Positions 17,611 through 26,168 of a DNA stretch of 64,000 nucleotides are shown one piece after another. Source of the stretch: Arcobacter sp. F155. GTDB taxonomy: Bacteria; Campylobacterota; Campylobacteria; Campylobacterales; Arcobacteraceae. A program made the translations under genes and the position numbers. Under the pieces are notes generated by a model. It ran no database searches. It was not told the origin of the DNA and was given only the letters and a program-made list of their open reading frames with translations. Each line of letters starts with the position of its first letter. Within the stretch, counting starts at the first letter, position 1. The DNA is taken from contig NZ_PDJU01000001.1 of NCBI RefSeq assembly GCF_004116455.1, forward strand, positions 1 through 64,000, written 5' to 3'.

Positions 17611-19488
17611 ATGCGACTATTATTTTTCCTGTTTTTTTCTTTTTTAACTTTAAGTGCAACAATTGTAGTAGATAAAAAAGAGACTGTTAATTTATTAGAA
17701 TATTCTAAAGTCTACCATGATGTTGAAAATAAAGAGACAATTTTAACTATCCTTGAAAAAGGGGATAAGTTTGAAACAACTAAAAAAGAAGCAATTGATT
17801 ATTGTAATCTAACTCCTGAAGGAGTTTGGATAAAGTTTAATCTTCAAAACTCTACGAATAAAAATATAGATAAAATATTAAGAATAGATAATCTATCTAC
17901 TGAAAGAGTTGATTTATATAAAGTAAAAAATAAAAAACTAATTTCACAAAAAACAACTGGAATTTATCATCTTAAAGAGTTTGATGGAACTATTGCTCTT
18001 AGTTTGCCTATATCAATAAATGCAAATAGTATAGAAAGTTATTATCTAAATGTTAAAAATGAAAAATTATCCTTGTGGTTTAAACCACAACTTTATGAAC
18101 CAAAAGAGTTTTATAAGGAAGATACTCTAAAACAGATTATGTGGGCACTCTTTTTTGGAGGTATTTTTTCTTTAATTATTTATAATATCTTTTTATTTAT
18201 CTTTACAAAAGATAAAATATTTTTATTCTATTTTTTATATCTAATTGCAACTCTGATGCAGAGTCAATTCTCAATAAATGCAAAATTTTATCTTTTCCCG
18301 ATGGATAACCCTAATTTTGTAAAAAATGATTTTTATTTTAATGTTTTTTATGTAAATGTGTTAGTTAGTTTTACAATGACTCTTTTTATACGATACTTTT
18401 TGAATACAAAGCTTTACCCAAAAATTGATTTATCTTTAAAGCTATTAATTTTTATAATTCCAATCTATTTTATTTTACAAATTTTTGATATCTTTACTAT
18501 TCCTCAAGTTGTATTATTCCAATTTTTTACACCATATTATTTCTTATGGATTGGGTTTTATGCTCTTTACAAGAAAAACCCACAAGCTAATTTTTTCTTA
18601 TTAGGCTGGAGTTTTGCCTTGCTTGCTTGGCTATCCTTATTTTTCCAATATATGGGAATTCTTCCTGTTGAATATATATATGGATATACTTTTGAAACTC
18701 TTATTATGGCTGAAGTTATTCTTTTTGCTATTTCTTTAGCCTATAGAATAAAGAATTTGGAAAAGAAGAAAAATGATTTGACTGTTGAACTTTTAAAAAA
18801 AGAAAAAACTGAATCAAGGCGTTTAGAAAAAATCGTTAAAATTCGAACAAAAGAATTAAATAGCGAATTGAAACAAAATGAACTACTACTAAAAGAGTTG
18901 CATCATAGAGTAAAAAATAATATGCAGTTTATTACCTCTTTATATGCTTTAAAACTTAATGAAAATGCAGATAAAAAAATGGAAGAGAATTTGCATGATG
19001 TAGAGAGAAAAATTCATGCGATGAGTATTGTTCATCAAATGCTTTATAATCAAAAAAATCTTGAAAGTATAAATGCTAAAGAGTACTTTGAAAAAGTTAT
19101 TGAAAATATAAAAAATGGTTTTGAATTAGAAAATATCTCTTTCAAATTAAATATAAATGCTATTCTTGATATTGAAGAAGCTATTTATTGTGGCTTAATA
19201 GTAAATGAACTAGTTACAAATGCAATTAAATATGCTTTTGATGGTAGAAAAGGTTGTATTTCTATTTATTTAAATAATTATAAAAAAGGAATTTTATTAG
19301 AAGTTTTGGATAACGGAAAAGGATTAATAAAATCAGATAAAATTACTTTTGGTCAAATGATGGTTGAGTCTTTAGCCACGGAACAATTAGAAGGTAATCT
19401 TAATATAAAAGTAGAGAATGGAACACATATTTCTCTCTATTTTAAGAATAAAATTAAAAAAAACATTAGTGAAAATAATGAGAAGTAA
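17611..19488 (+). CDS. Sensor histidine kinase, 7TMR-DISM type with HisKA_2
   Basis: This encodes 625 residues from the ATG at 17611, preceded by AAAGAG; the in-frame ATG at 17584 has no ribosome site and delays the signal peptide. A signal sequence (RLLFFLFFSFLTLSA) leads to a periplasmic beta-rich domain (about 20-170, GVWIKFNLQNSTNKNI), the 7TMR-DISMED2 type. Seven membrane helices (about 175-385) and a coiled linker follow. The HisKA_2 motif LLLKELHHRVKNNMQFITSL (phospho-acceptor His near residue 430) precedes an HATPase domain with NELVTNAIKYAF and LLEVLDNGKGL. It is the likely partner of the divergent regulator at 16853-17521. Carbohydrate-like ligands are typical guesses for the DISMED2 fold, but the ligand here is unknown. 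Confidence 0.88.
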   Translation: MRLLFFLFFSFLTLSATIVVDKKETVNLLEYSKVYHDVENKETILTILEKGDKFETTKKEAIDYCNLTPEGVWIKFNLQNSTNKNIDKILRIDNLSTERVDLYKVKNKKLISQKTTGIYHLKEFDGTIALSLPISINANSIESYYLNVKNEKLSLWFKPQLYEPKEFYKEDTLKQIMWALFFGGIFSLIIYNIFLFIFTKDKIFLFYFLYLIATLMQSQFSINAKFYLFPMDNPNFVKNDFYFNVFYVNVLVSFTMTLFIRYFLNTKLYPKIDLSLKLLIFIIPIYFILQIFDIFTIPQVVLFQFFTPYYFLWIGFYALYKKNPQANFFLLGWSFALLAWLSLFFQYMGILPVEYIYGYTFETLIMAEVILFAISLAYRIKNLEKKKNDLTVELLKKEKTESRRLEKIVKIRTKELNSELKQNELLLKELHHRVKNNMQFITSLYALKLNENADKKMEENLHDVERKIHAMSIVHQMLYNQKNLESINAKEYFEKVIENIKNGFELENISFKLNINAILDIEEAIYCGLIVNELVTNAIKYAFDGRKGCISIYLNNYKKGILLEVLDNGKGLIKSDKITFGQMMVESLATEQLEGNLNIKVENGTHISLYFKNKIKKNISENNEK

Positions 19489-19508
19489 ATAGAACACTTT
19501 ATCTATTT
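19487..19508 (+). terminator. Weak hairpin after the sensor kinase
   Basis: AAATAGA (19487-19493) and TCTATTT (19502-19508) pair around an 8-base loop and overlap the kinase stop codon. It is AT-rich and lacks a strong U-tract, so only a tentative terminator. Confidence 0.3.
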
Positions 19509-19608
19509 CTTTGCCATAATTGTTTATAATCTATTTTTAAAATATATGAACTATATTTATTGATTCAATAAATAAAATATAAAATTTCGAAATGATAAAA
19601 GGAAATTA

Positions 19609-20712
19609 ATGGGATTAGGTGTAGGTATAGTAGGGCTTCCAAACGTAGGTAAATCAACAACTTTTAATGCTTTAACAAAAGCACAAAATGCAGAGGCTCA
19701 AAATTATCCTTTCTGTACAATTGAACCAAATAAGGCAATCGTACCAGTACCAGATAAAAGATTAGACGAATTAGCAAAAATCGTTAACCCAGATAAAATC
19801 CAACACTCAACAATTGATTTTGTTGATATTGCTGGACTAGTTAGAGGGGCGAGTAAAGGTGAAGGTTTAGGAAACCAATTCTTATCAAATATTAGAGAAG
19901 TAGAAGTTATCTTACACATGGTTAGATGTTTTGATGATGGAAATATTACTCACGTAGAAGGTGATGTAAATCCTATTAGAGATATTGAAATTATTGAGAC
20001 TGAACTTATTTATGCTGATATTACTCAGTGTGAAAAGAAAATTGAAAAACTAAAAAAACAATCTAAAGCTTCTAAAGAAGCCGCAGCTATGTTAGTTGTA
20101 GCAGAGGCATTATTAAAACACTTAGAAGATCTTCAGCCTGTTAAAACTTTTGAAGATATTGAAAATGATTTATTCCTTCAAATGGACAAAGAGTTAAGAT
20201 TCTTATCAAATAAAGATGTAATCTATGGTGCAAACATGGATGAAGACTCTTTAATGGAAGGTACAAATGAGTATGTTGAAGCATTAAGAGCTCATGCAAA
20301 TGAAGTAAATGCAGATGTAATTACTCTTTGTGCTAAAATTGAAGAAGAGCTAGTTGGAATGGATGATGATGAAGCAAAAGAACTTTTAACTGATTTAGGT
20401 GTTGCTGAATCTGGTTTAGAACAAATCATTCATAAAGCATTTGATAAGTTAGGTCTTCAATCATACTTCACTGCTGGAAAAGTAGAAGTTAGAGCTTGGA
20501 CTATTAGAAAAAATACAAAAGCTCCTCAAGCAGCAGCTGTTATTCATAATGACTTTGAAAAAGGATTTATTAAAGCAGAAGTTATCTCTTATGAGGATTT
20601 CGTATCTTTAGGTGGAGAAGTTAAATGTAAAGAGGCTGGAAAGCTAAGACTTGAAGGAAAAGATTACGTTGTTCAAGATGGTGACGTAATGCATTTCAGA
20701 TTTAACACTTAA
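19609..20712 (+). CDS. ychF: Ribosome-binding ATPase YchF (Obg family)
   Basis: This encodes 367 residues, close to the 363 typical of YchF. The P-loop GLPNVGKSTTFNALTKA (about residues 8-24), the DIAGLVRGASKGEGLGN G3 region and the VRCFDDGNITHVEG segment are all present. A coiled-coil region (about 130-200) and the C-terminal TGS domain (about 280-367, ending DYVVQDGDVMHFRFNT) complete the fold. YchF binds ribosomes, hydrolyses ATP rather than GTP, and is linked to stress and oxidative responses. It stands alone, with AAAGGAAATTA before the ATG and an AT-rich 120-bp upstream region containing a likely TATAAA -10. Confidence 0.96.
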   Translation: MGLGVGIVGLPNVGKSTTFNALTKAQNAEAQNYPFCTIEPNKAIVPVPDKRLDELAKIVNPDKIQHSTIDFVDIAGLVRGASKGEGLGNQFLSNIREVEVILHMVRCFDDGNITHVEGDVNPIRDIEIIETELIYADITQCEKKIEKLKKQSKASKEAAAMLVVAEALLKHLEDLQPVKTFEDIENDLFLQMDKELRFLSNKDVIYGANMDEDSLMEGTNEYVEALRAHANEVNADVITLCAKIEEELVGMDDDEAKELLTDLGVAESGLEQIIHKAFDKLGLQSYFTAGKVEVRAWTIRKNTKAPQAAAVIHNDFEKGFIKAEVISYEDFVSLGGEVKCKEAGKLRLEGKDYVVQDGDVMHFRFNT

Positions 20713-20762
20713 TTTGATATAATTGTGTTACATAAAATAACCTTTGGTTGCAGGAGAATAAA

Positions 20763-21581
20763 ATGACTGATACTATAATTGAGAAGATTGAAGCACTACC
20801 ACCACTTCCGAAAACAGTTTTAGATATTGAAGAGTTCAGACAAAAGAATGAAAAAGAGGCTTTTGAATTATTACAAATCATCGAAAAAGATGCTTTAATA
20901 ATATCTACACTATTAAAAGTTTCAAACTCAGCAATGTTTGGATTTAGAAGTAAAGTTGAAACAGCTAGTAAAGCTATTAACCTTTTAGGAATTAACTTTA
21001 CAATATCTATTGCAATTGGTGGTACAGTTCAAAATCTTTTAAAATCAAACTTATCAGCCTATGGAATAAATAGTGATGACTTTATGAGAGCATCAAACCT
21101 AGCAACTACATTAGCTTCTCTTTGGTTAAATAAAGTATCTTTTGACTTAAAAGAGGAGTTAGTTCTTCCTGCACTTTTACAAGAAGCTGGAAAGTTTGTT
21201 CTTGCAGATGTAATTGATAGTGAAGGGAAGACTGAAGAGTTTAAAAACCTTATTTCTACTGGTCATACAATTGCTCAAGCAGAAAGAGAGACTGTTGGTG
21301 TAACAACTTCTCAAATTACTGCAAAAATATTTAGACACTGGAAGTTAAGTGAAAATCTTATTTCTGTGATTGAAAATGTAGATGATATAGATAAGTGTGA
21401 ACCAGCATGTAAATCTAAATCAGAAGTTTTAGATGTAATTAAAACAATTTGTAATGTAACTGACCCAATGAGTGTTGAAAACATCGAAAAAGGTATTGCA
21501 AAAGCAAATAGTTATGATTTAGATATAAAAAGTTTAAAACAAGCTATTGAAAAACTAGAAGATAGATTACTAGACGAGTAA
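20763..21581 (+). CDS. HDOD domain protein
   Basis: This encodes 272 residues from the ATG at 20763, preceded by CAGGAG; the in-frame TTG five codons earlier contains that ribosome site. The sequence matches the HDOD domain: IEALPPLPKTVLDIEEF, LLQIIEKDALIISTLLKVSNSA, and NLLGINFTISIAIGG. Residues such as LPALLQEAGKFVLADVI stand where HD enzymes have catalytic metal ligands, which HDOD proteins lack. Such proteins are thought to be signalling adaptors, sometimes tied to c-di-GMP or motility. It is convergent with recO, with only 4 bp between the stops. No enzymatic role is supported. Confidence 0.85.
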   Translation: MTDTIIEKIEALPPLPKTVLDIEEFRQKNEKEAFELLQIIEKDALIISTLLKVSNSAMFGFRSKVETASKAINLLGINFTISIAIGGTVQNLLKSNLSAYGINSDDFMRASNLATTLASLWLNKVSFDLKEELVLPALLQEAGKFVLADVIDSEGKTEEFKNLISTGHTIAQAERETVGVTTSQITAKIFRHWKLSENLISVIENVDDIDKCEPACKSKSEVLDVIKTICNVTDPMSVENIEKGIAKANSYDLDIKSLKQAIEKLEDRLLDE

Positions 21582-21585
21582 TCTT

Positions 21586-22203
21586 CTATAAACCTTGAAG
21601 TAGAATATTCCATAAATATTCTATTTCACTATCATTAAAAAGTATCAAGTTCTTATTTAAATATAACTCTTCCATCTTTTTTTTATCAAACTTTCTACTG
21701 TAACTACAAGTACTATGTGTAGGTACAAAACTTCTAACTAGAGAAAAGTTTTTAGTAATTTTTGATTCGCATAAAAAACATTCAAAGTCTGGATGAAGTC
21801 TTCCTTCATAATCTAAAAGTTCTAAATAGTTGTTACAAATAGCTCTTTTAGGATTTTGTTTAATCATTTCATGTACAAGTTTATCTAGAAGATTAAAATA
21901 AAAATCATCTATTGCTTCTACATCTTTTAAGTGAGGATGAAATAGTTTTATAAATCTTTGCCAGCAATAAAGTTTTTCTGTATCAAATATCCATTGAAAA
22001 CCAAGTTGAATTACATCTTTAAGTCTTGGAATAGTACTTTTTATATTTGTTTCTAATTCAAAATCTATTTTGTATCCGATATTGATATTTGAATGTCTTG
22101 CTCCATAAAATCTATAACAAGTATAAACTTGACTCTCTGTTAATATAGTAACAATTAAGTCATCGTCTCTGACTTTTTTAATATCTATTATGTAACCTTG
22201 CAT
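21586..22203 (-). CDS. recO: DNA repair protein RecO
   Basis: This encodes 205 residues, short compared with the usual 240 but normal for Campylobacterota, where RecO is divergent. The N-terminal OB-fold (MQGYIIDIKKVRDDDLIVTILT, about 1-75) is followed by a helical domain. A cysteine pair CFLCESK near residue 140, followed by FSLVRSFVPTHSTCSYSRK, resembles the RecO zinc-binding segment. RecO loads RecA onto SSB-coated single-stranded DNA with RecR in recombinational repair. Identification rests on the N-terminal motif, the Cys pair and family knowledge of the epsilon-type protein. It is transcribed away from ppnP. Confidence 0.82.
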   Translation of the reverse strand: MQGYIIDIKKVRDDDLIVTILTESQVYTCYRFYGARHSNINIGYKIDFELETNIKSTIPRLKDVIQLGFQWIFDTEKLYCWQRFIKLFHPHLKDVEAIDDFYFNLLDKLVHEMIKQNPKRAICNNYLELLDYEGRLHPDFECFLCESKITKNFSLVRSFVPTHSTCSYSRKFDKKKMEELYLNKNLILFNDSEIEYLWNILLQGL

Positions 22204-22319
22204 TCTCTTCTTTTAACTAAAATTGAAAAAAATTATATCAAACATAAAATAGATATTTGCTTCAAATAATTATTATGTTAAAATAAAACAAAATTTTTTA
22301 AAATTGAAAAGGGACTTTG

Positions 22320-22631
22320 ATGGATTTTAATAATGTAAGTATTGCTAAAGAAGCAAATATCTTATTTGATGGAAACATTACTAGTAGAAGTATTACATTT
22401 GAAGATGGAAGTAAAAAGACTTTAGGAATTATGTTACCTGGTGAATATGAATTAAATACTGTAAATAAAGCAACTATTGATATTAATTCTGGAGTTGTTG
22501 AAGTTATGTTACCAGCAGAAGACTGGGTTGAATATGTAGCACCTGCAACTTTTAAGATTGCACAAAACTCTAAGTATAAATTAAAAGTAACTTCTTTAGT
22601 AGACTATTGTTGTTCTTTTGAAAGAGTATAA
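22320..22631 (+). CDS. ppnP: Pyrimidine/purine nucleoside phosphorylase PpnP (DUF1255)
   Basis: This encodes 103 residues from the ATG at 22320; an adjacent in-frame TTG is one codon earlier. The small cupin-like protein has ITSRSITFEDGSKKTLGIMLPGEYE, GVVEVMLPAEDWVEYVAPATF and NSKYKLKVTSLVDYCCSFE, matching the PpnP/YaiE family over its whole length. The family cleaves several nucleosides with phosphate to release the base. It is a single-gene unit facing the hairpin at 22638-22661. Confidence 0.92.
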   Translation: MDFNNVSIAKEANILFDGNITSRSITFEDGSKKTLGIMLPGEYELNTVNKATIDINSGVVEVMLPAEDWVEYVAPATFKIAQNSKYKLKVTSLVDYCCSFERV

Positions 22632-22637
22632 TTAAAA

Positions 22638-22661
22638 TAGAAAAGGTTTAGGCCTTTTCTA
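22638..22661. terminator. Hairpin between convergent ppnP and zinc-domain gene
   Basis: TAGAAAAGG (22638-22646) and CCTTTTCTA (22653-22661) form a perfect 9-bp stem with a 6-base loop. It overlaps the last codons of the minus-strand gene, and could terminate both transcripts. Confidence 0.5.
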
Positions 22662-23004
22662 CTTCTTCATCCCAAAGTATGGATACACCATACTCTAAAT
22701 CAGGAATAACATACTTAAAATACTCTCCTGAACCACTTCTTCCATGTAGTCTTACTATTGTTTGCTCATCTTGAAGTAGTTTTTTCATTTCGTATTCTGA
22801 AAAGCTTCGTTTATTCCATCTTAAAAATGCATTTGAATATACTCTAAATCTACATGTTGAATCAGCTGTAAAAACATATTGTTCACTCTCATCATACTCT
22901 TTTTTAGCATTCTCACAAGAGTAAAGTTTAATATTTTTACCTTTTACATTTATTTTTTTTGATAAAACACTACCTTCACAATAAGGACACTTACCAAGTA
23001 TCAT
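22648..23004 (-). CDS. Stand-alone topoisomerase III-type C-terminal zinc-repeat protein
   Basis: This encodes 118 residues. The N-terminus GKCPYCEGSVLSKKINVKGKNIKLYSC, and a later STCRFRVYSNAF, give four cysteines spaced as a C4 zinc ribbon. The rest, SFSEYEMKKLLQDEQTIVRLHGRSGSGEYFKYVIPDLEYGVSILWD in pieces, follows the layout of the repeat found at the C-terminus of type IA topoisomerase III. No topoisomerase catalytic domain is attached or adjacent. The function is unknown; single-stranded nucleic-acid binding is a reasonable inference from the fold. The family assignment is by motif pattern only. Confidence 0.6.
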   Translation of the reverse strand: MILGKCPYCEGSVLSKKINVKGKNIKLYSCENAKKEYDESEQYVFTADSTCRFRVYSNAFLRWNKRSFSEYEMKKLLQDEQTIVRLHGRSGSGEYFKYVIPDLEYGVSILWDEEVEKA

Positions 23005-23074
23005 TAAAAACCTTTTTTATTTGAATATTAACAAAAAAAACTATTAATAATAAAATACTTGGCAAAATGCAATA

Positions 23075-24787
23075 TTAATCTTTGAATACTGAAAGAATAA
23101 GCTCTTTTAATTCACTTTTCATTTCATCATTCATATTCTTTTTATTTGTATAGATATAAAAAGGTACAGTATTTCTCATTGATTGTTTCAATCTTTTTCT
23201 AAGGGTTGAAATCTCATCTAGGTTTATTATATTTTCTCCATCATATAAAGAAAACTCTTTTTCTATACCTATTTTAAAAGAGACCGTTTGGTAAGTGAAG
23301 AATAACTCTTCTTCTTTTTCTTCCCATTTTTTAATAAATAAATCTAGTAAGTTTTGAAGTTTAGATAGTTTTTTAGGAGTGATATATCCAAAGCTTTCTC
23401 TAAACTGATATCTTTCAATAGTTGAAAAACCTAATACTTTATAAAACTCATTTAAATTTTTCCAAGGGCTTCTAAAGAACCTTTTTCCAAATAAAACCTC
23501 TTCAAAACAGTATTTATATTTCTTTTCCATATGAGTTAAAGACTCTTTATTTTTTAGTGAAAAATACTCATTTTTAAATAAAGAGATTAACCAGTTCTCA
23601 TCTAATACAGAGATTATATCAAGGCGTTTATCACTATCTTTTTCTTTTTGAAAGTTCCAAAGCATAGAGATACAATTAAAGGGATTTTGTTCATTTTCTT
23701 TTTTATCAAAGCATTTTGATGATAGATATTGAACTACATTTTCAAGTAGGGCATCTGTTTTTGCAATACCATGATTATAAATAACCTTTTTATAGAGATT
23801 AAATCTCATCTCAAGCATATGCTCTATATCTATTAATCCCATATCAAAAAAGCTTAAGAAGTATGAATTATTCTCTTTTACAAGTACAGCTTGCTTTGTA
23901 ATTCTAATATGATCTAAAGGACCTGTGATATAACCACTTGCTAGCATATCTCTATTTATATAATCAAGTCTATCTGCATCAACTGTTGAGTCTATTATTT
24001 TATGAATAGTAGAAAAATCAAAGCCTTTATAAACCTTGTCTTCAAGTATATAAATACATAATGTTTTGATAAGTTTTAATAACTCTTTTTCTTCATTATC
24101 TTTTATAAAATCAAAAATCTCAAACTCAAATAGAAGCTTCACAAGCTCTTTTCCAATAGCTTCATGTAAAACTAAAGTAGAGTTTCTTGTAATATTTTCA
24201 TATAAAGAGATAAACTCTAACTCTTTTTCTTCAAGAGTCTCTTTTTTGATTAAGTCAGAGTATATTTTTTTTAGTGCATACTCAACTTGATGTGAAAAGG
24301 GTAAATGTCCTACATCATGCATAAGACCTGCTATTCTAATAGTTTGTAAAAGTATAGTATAAACAGCTCTATCTTTTTTATTTTTTGTAGGAATAGTAAA
24401 CTCATATAAAGCTTTGTTGTCAAAGTAACTTAAATCATCAAGGTTGATATTTAACTTTTGTTCTTTAACAATTGCTTTTATAACTTTTTTTAAGTCTTTC
24501 AAAAACTGATTTTTTGTCTCTTTATTTGCATTTAGTAAAGAGTTTTTAAAAATAAATGAACTTAAATGCATAGTTCCTAAAGAGTGAATAAATCTTTTTG
24601 TTGTAATTGAAGGGTATGAAAAATAGGCTAAAGCATTTTGTGTAATAAACTGTAGCCTATTTAATATCTTTGTTTGTAAAATTTTATCTTCTAATTTTGT
24701 ATATGGTATATGATTGTATATTGTATCATTAACTAATCTATTTTGTATTTTGTTTCCTTTCGAATATTCTTTCAGTAAACTCAGCAA
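23075..24787 (-). CDS. HD-domain phosphohydrolase (SAMHD1/dGTPase-like)
   Basis: This encodes up to 570 residues. The metal-binding HD core is intact: KRFIHSLGTMHLSS (His), IRIAGLMHDVGHLPFSHQVE (HD pair, about residues 155-160), LVLHEAIGKEL, and the late Asp in DSTVDADRLDYINRDML. This layout matches the YdhJ/SAMHD1 group that hydrolyses nucleotides, although the substrate is not known. The TTG start used here overlaps phoH by 50 bp. A GGAAAC near 24746 followed by an ATA codon could indicate a later, non-standard start, so the first 15-20 residues are uncertain. It is co-transcribed with the PIN-PhoH gene. Confidence 0.82.
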   Translation of the reverse strand: MLSLLKEYSKGNKIQNRLVNDTIYNHIPYTKLEDKILQTKILNRLQFITQNALAYFSYPSITTKRFIHSLGTMHLSSFIFKNSLLNANKETKNQFLKDLKKVIKAIVKEQKLNINLDDLSYFDNKALYEFTIPTKNKKDRAVYTILLQTIRIAGLMHDVGHLPFSHQVEYALKKIYSDLIKKETLEEKELEFISLYENITRNSTLVLHEAIGKELVKLLFEFEIFDFIKDNEEKELLKLIKTLCIYILEDKVYKGFDFSTIHKIIDSTVDADRLDYINRDMLASGYITGPLDHIRITKQAVLVKENNSYFLSFFDMGLIDIEHMLEMRFNLYKKVIYNHGIAKTDALLENVVQYLSSKCFDKKENEQNPFNCISMLWNFQKEKDSDKRLDIISVLDENWLISLFKNEYFSLKNKESLTHMEKKYKYCFEEVLFGKRFFRSPWKNLNEFYKVLGFSTIERYQFRESFGYITPKKLSKLQNLLDLFIKKWEEKEEELFFTYQTVSFKIGIEKEFSLYDGENIINLDEISTLRKRLKQSMRNTVPFYIYTNKKNMNDEMKSELKELILSVFKD

Positions 24788-26120
24788 ATTTACCTCGAAC
24801 AGCTTTTTCTAACTCTATTGCAAACATATTTATTTCATCGTGATGATGTCTTGTTTGTTTTAATAGTGTTGTTAGACCATTATTATATTTATTTAAATAT
24901 AAATTATCTATTTGTCTATTTGAACCAATCACAATTGCCATGCAAGACTCATCTAGTCTACTTAAGATTAATTGTGTTGTTTTCTCAGAAGAGTTTTGCC
25001 ACTCATCCATGATAACAACTGCACTAGAAAGAGTTCTTCCTCTAGCTTCCCCTGGCCAAAGTGTTTCAATACAATACTTTGAAGTAAGTTCTGAAATCTT
25101 TGATTCTATTGATTCTTTGTTTTCTCTACTTTCACTTTTTTTAAGATGCTTTTTTGCAATAAATTCTAAAGTATCTTGTAAAGCCATATTATAAATCCTA
25201 AATTTCTCATCATTTCCAGCTAAGTAACCTATATCTGCACCTCTATCAAGTGATTCAATAGAGTTTCTAACATAGACAATCTTATCATAATGCCCTAAAT
25301 CAATTAGTCTCATAGCACTAACCATTGACATTAAAGTCTTACCAGAACCTGCTTTTGCATCAATCACAAGCAACTCAAACATATCTGAAAGAATAGCTTT
25401 CATAAATAATTTCTGTTTTAGGTTTACAGGTTTTACTTGCAATGATTTAAAATCAGCTTCGCTTAAAAGATTTATTCTCTCATTTATAATAATTCCATGA
25501 CAAGAGTTTCCATCTTCACTTTCAAAGATATAACAGAAGTTTTCCTTCGAGTACTCTTCATCATACTCTTTTATATCAGCTTGGTCTAGTGAATTAAAAA
25601 GTGATGAATCAACTTTTATAGTTTTTATAAATTCAAAATCAGGAACTGTAGATTTATCATCATGTAATGTTTCAGATTTAATACCTTTAAATAGAGCAAA
25701 AGTTCTTGCATAAACATCTAGCGATAAAAAGATAGTTTGACTTCCTTTATAGTAGTCTTGAGCAATTGCAGCAACTTCTATAATTCTTTTATCATTACTT
25801 TCACTTAAGTGAGTTTGTTCTATTTCAGATTCATATTTATCTTTTGAGATTATATGTAAAGTAAGTTCATCGTTGAAAAGTTTTACAACTTTGAAACCTA
25901 GTTTGTAATCAACTTCCTTGATTTTCATTTTTGCTAAAAGTCTTGCAAACTCTCTAGAATAAAATCCAAGTTCATTAGTAAGCTTCTTTTTATCCTCAAG
26001 CTCTAATAATACAGTTTCAGGGATTACAATAGCATTTGTACTATTGTCAGATATTCTACTTAAGTTTTGAACATTTTGCAAAATAATATTTGTGTCTAAT
26101 ACATATACTTTATCTTTCAT
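24738..26120 (-). CDS. PIN-PhoH fusion ATPase/ribonuclease
   Basis: This encodes 460 residues. The N-terminal PIN domain (about 1-150) has VYVLDTNIILQN and a later acidic region FLSLDVYARTFA. A C-terminal PhoH-type P-loop domain (about 225-450) has Walker A VIDAKAGSGKTLMSM and Walker B SAVVIMDEWQNSSEKTT. In related PhoH2 proteins the pair works as an RNA helicase coupled to an endoribonuclease, so RNA processing is the best inference. It overlaps the downstream HD phosphohydrolase by 50 bp, suggesting tight coupling. It stands 48 bp from the end of the Cache kinase gene, on the same strand. Confidence 0.88.
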   Translation of the reverse strand: MKDKVYVLDTNIILQNVQNLSRISDNSTNAIVIPETVLLELEDKKKLTNELGFYSREFARLLAKMKIKEVDYKLGFKVVKLFNDELTLHIISKDKYESEIEQTHLSESNDKRIIEVAAIAQDYYKGSQTIFLSLDVYARTFALFKGIKSETLHDDKSTVPDFEFIKTIKVDSSLFNSLDQADIKEYDEEYSKENFCYIFESEDGNSCHGIIINERINLLSEADFKSLQVKPVNLKQKLFMKAILSDMFELLVIDAKAGSGKTLMSMVSAMRLIDLGHYDKIVYVRNSIESLDRGADIGYLAGNDEKFRIYNMALQDTLEFIAKKHLKKSESRENKESIESKISELTSKYCIETLWPGEARGRTLSSAVVIMDEWQNSSEKTTQLILSRLDESCMAIVIGSNRQIDNLYLNKYNNGLTTLLKQTRHHHDEINMFAIELEKAVRGKFAEFTERIFERKQNTK

Positions 26121-26168
26121 AAGATAATTATAGCATGTAATAGTTGCAAGTTAATGACAGTTTGTATA

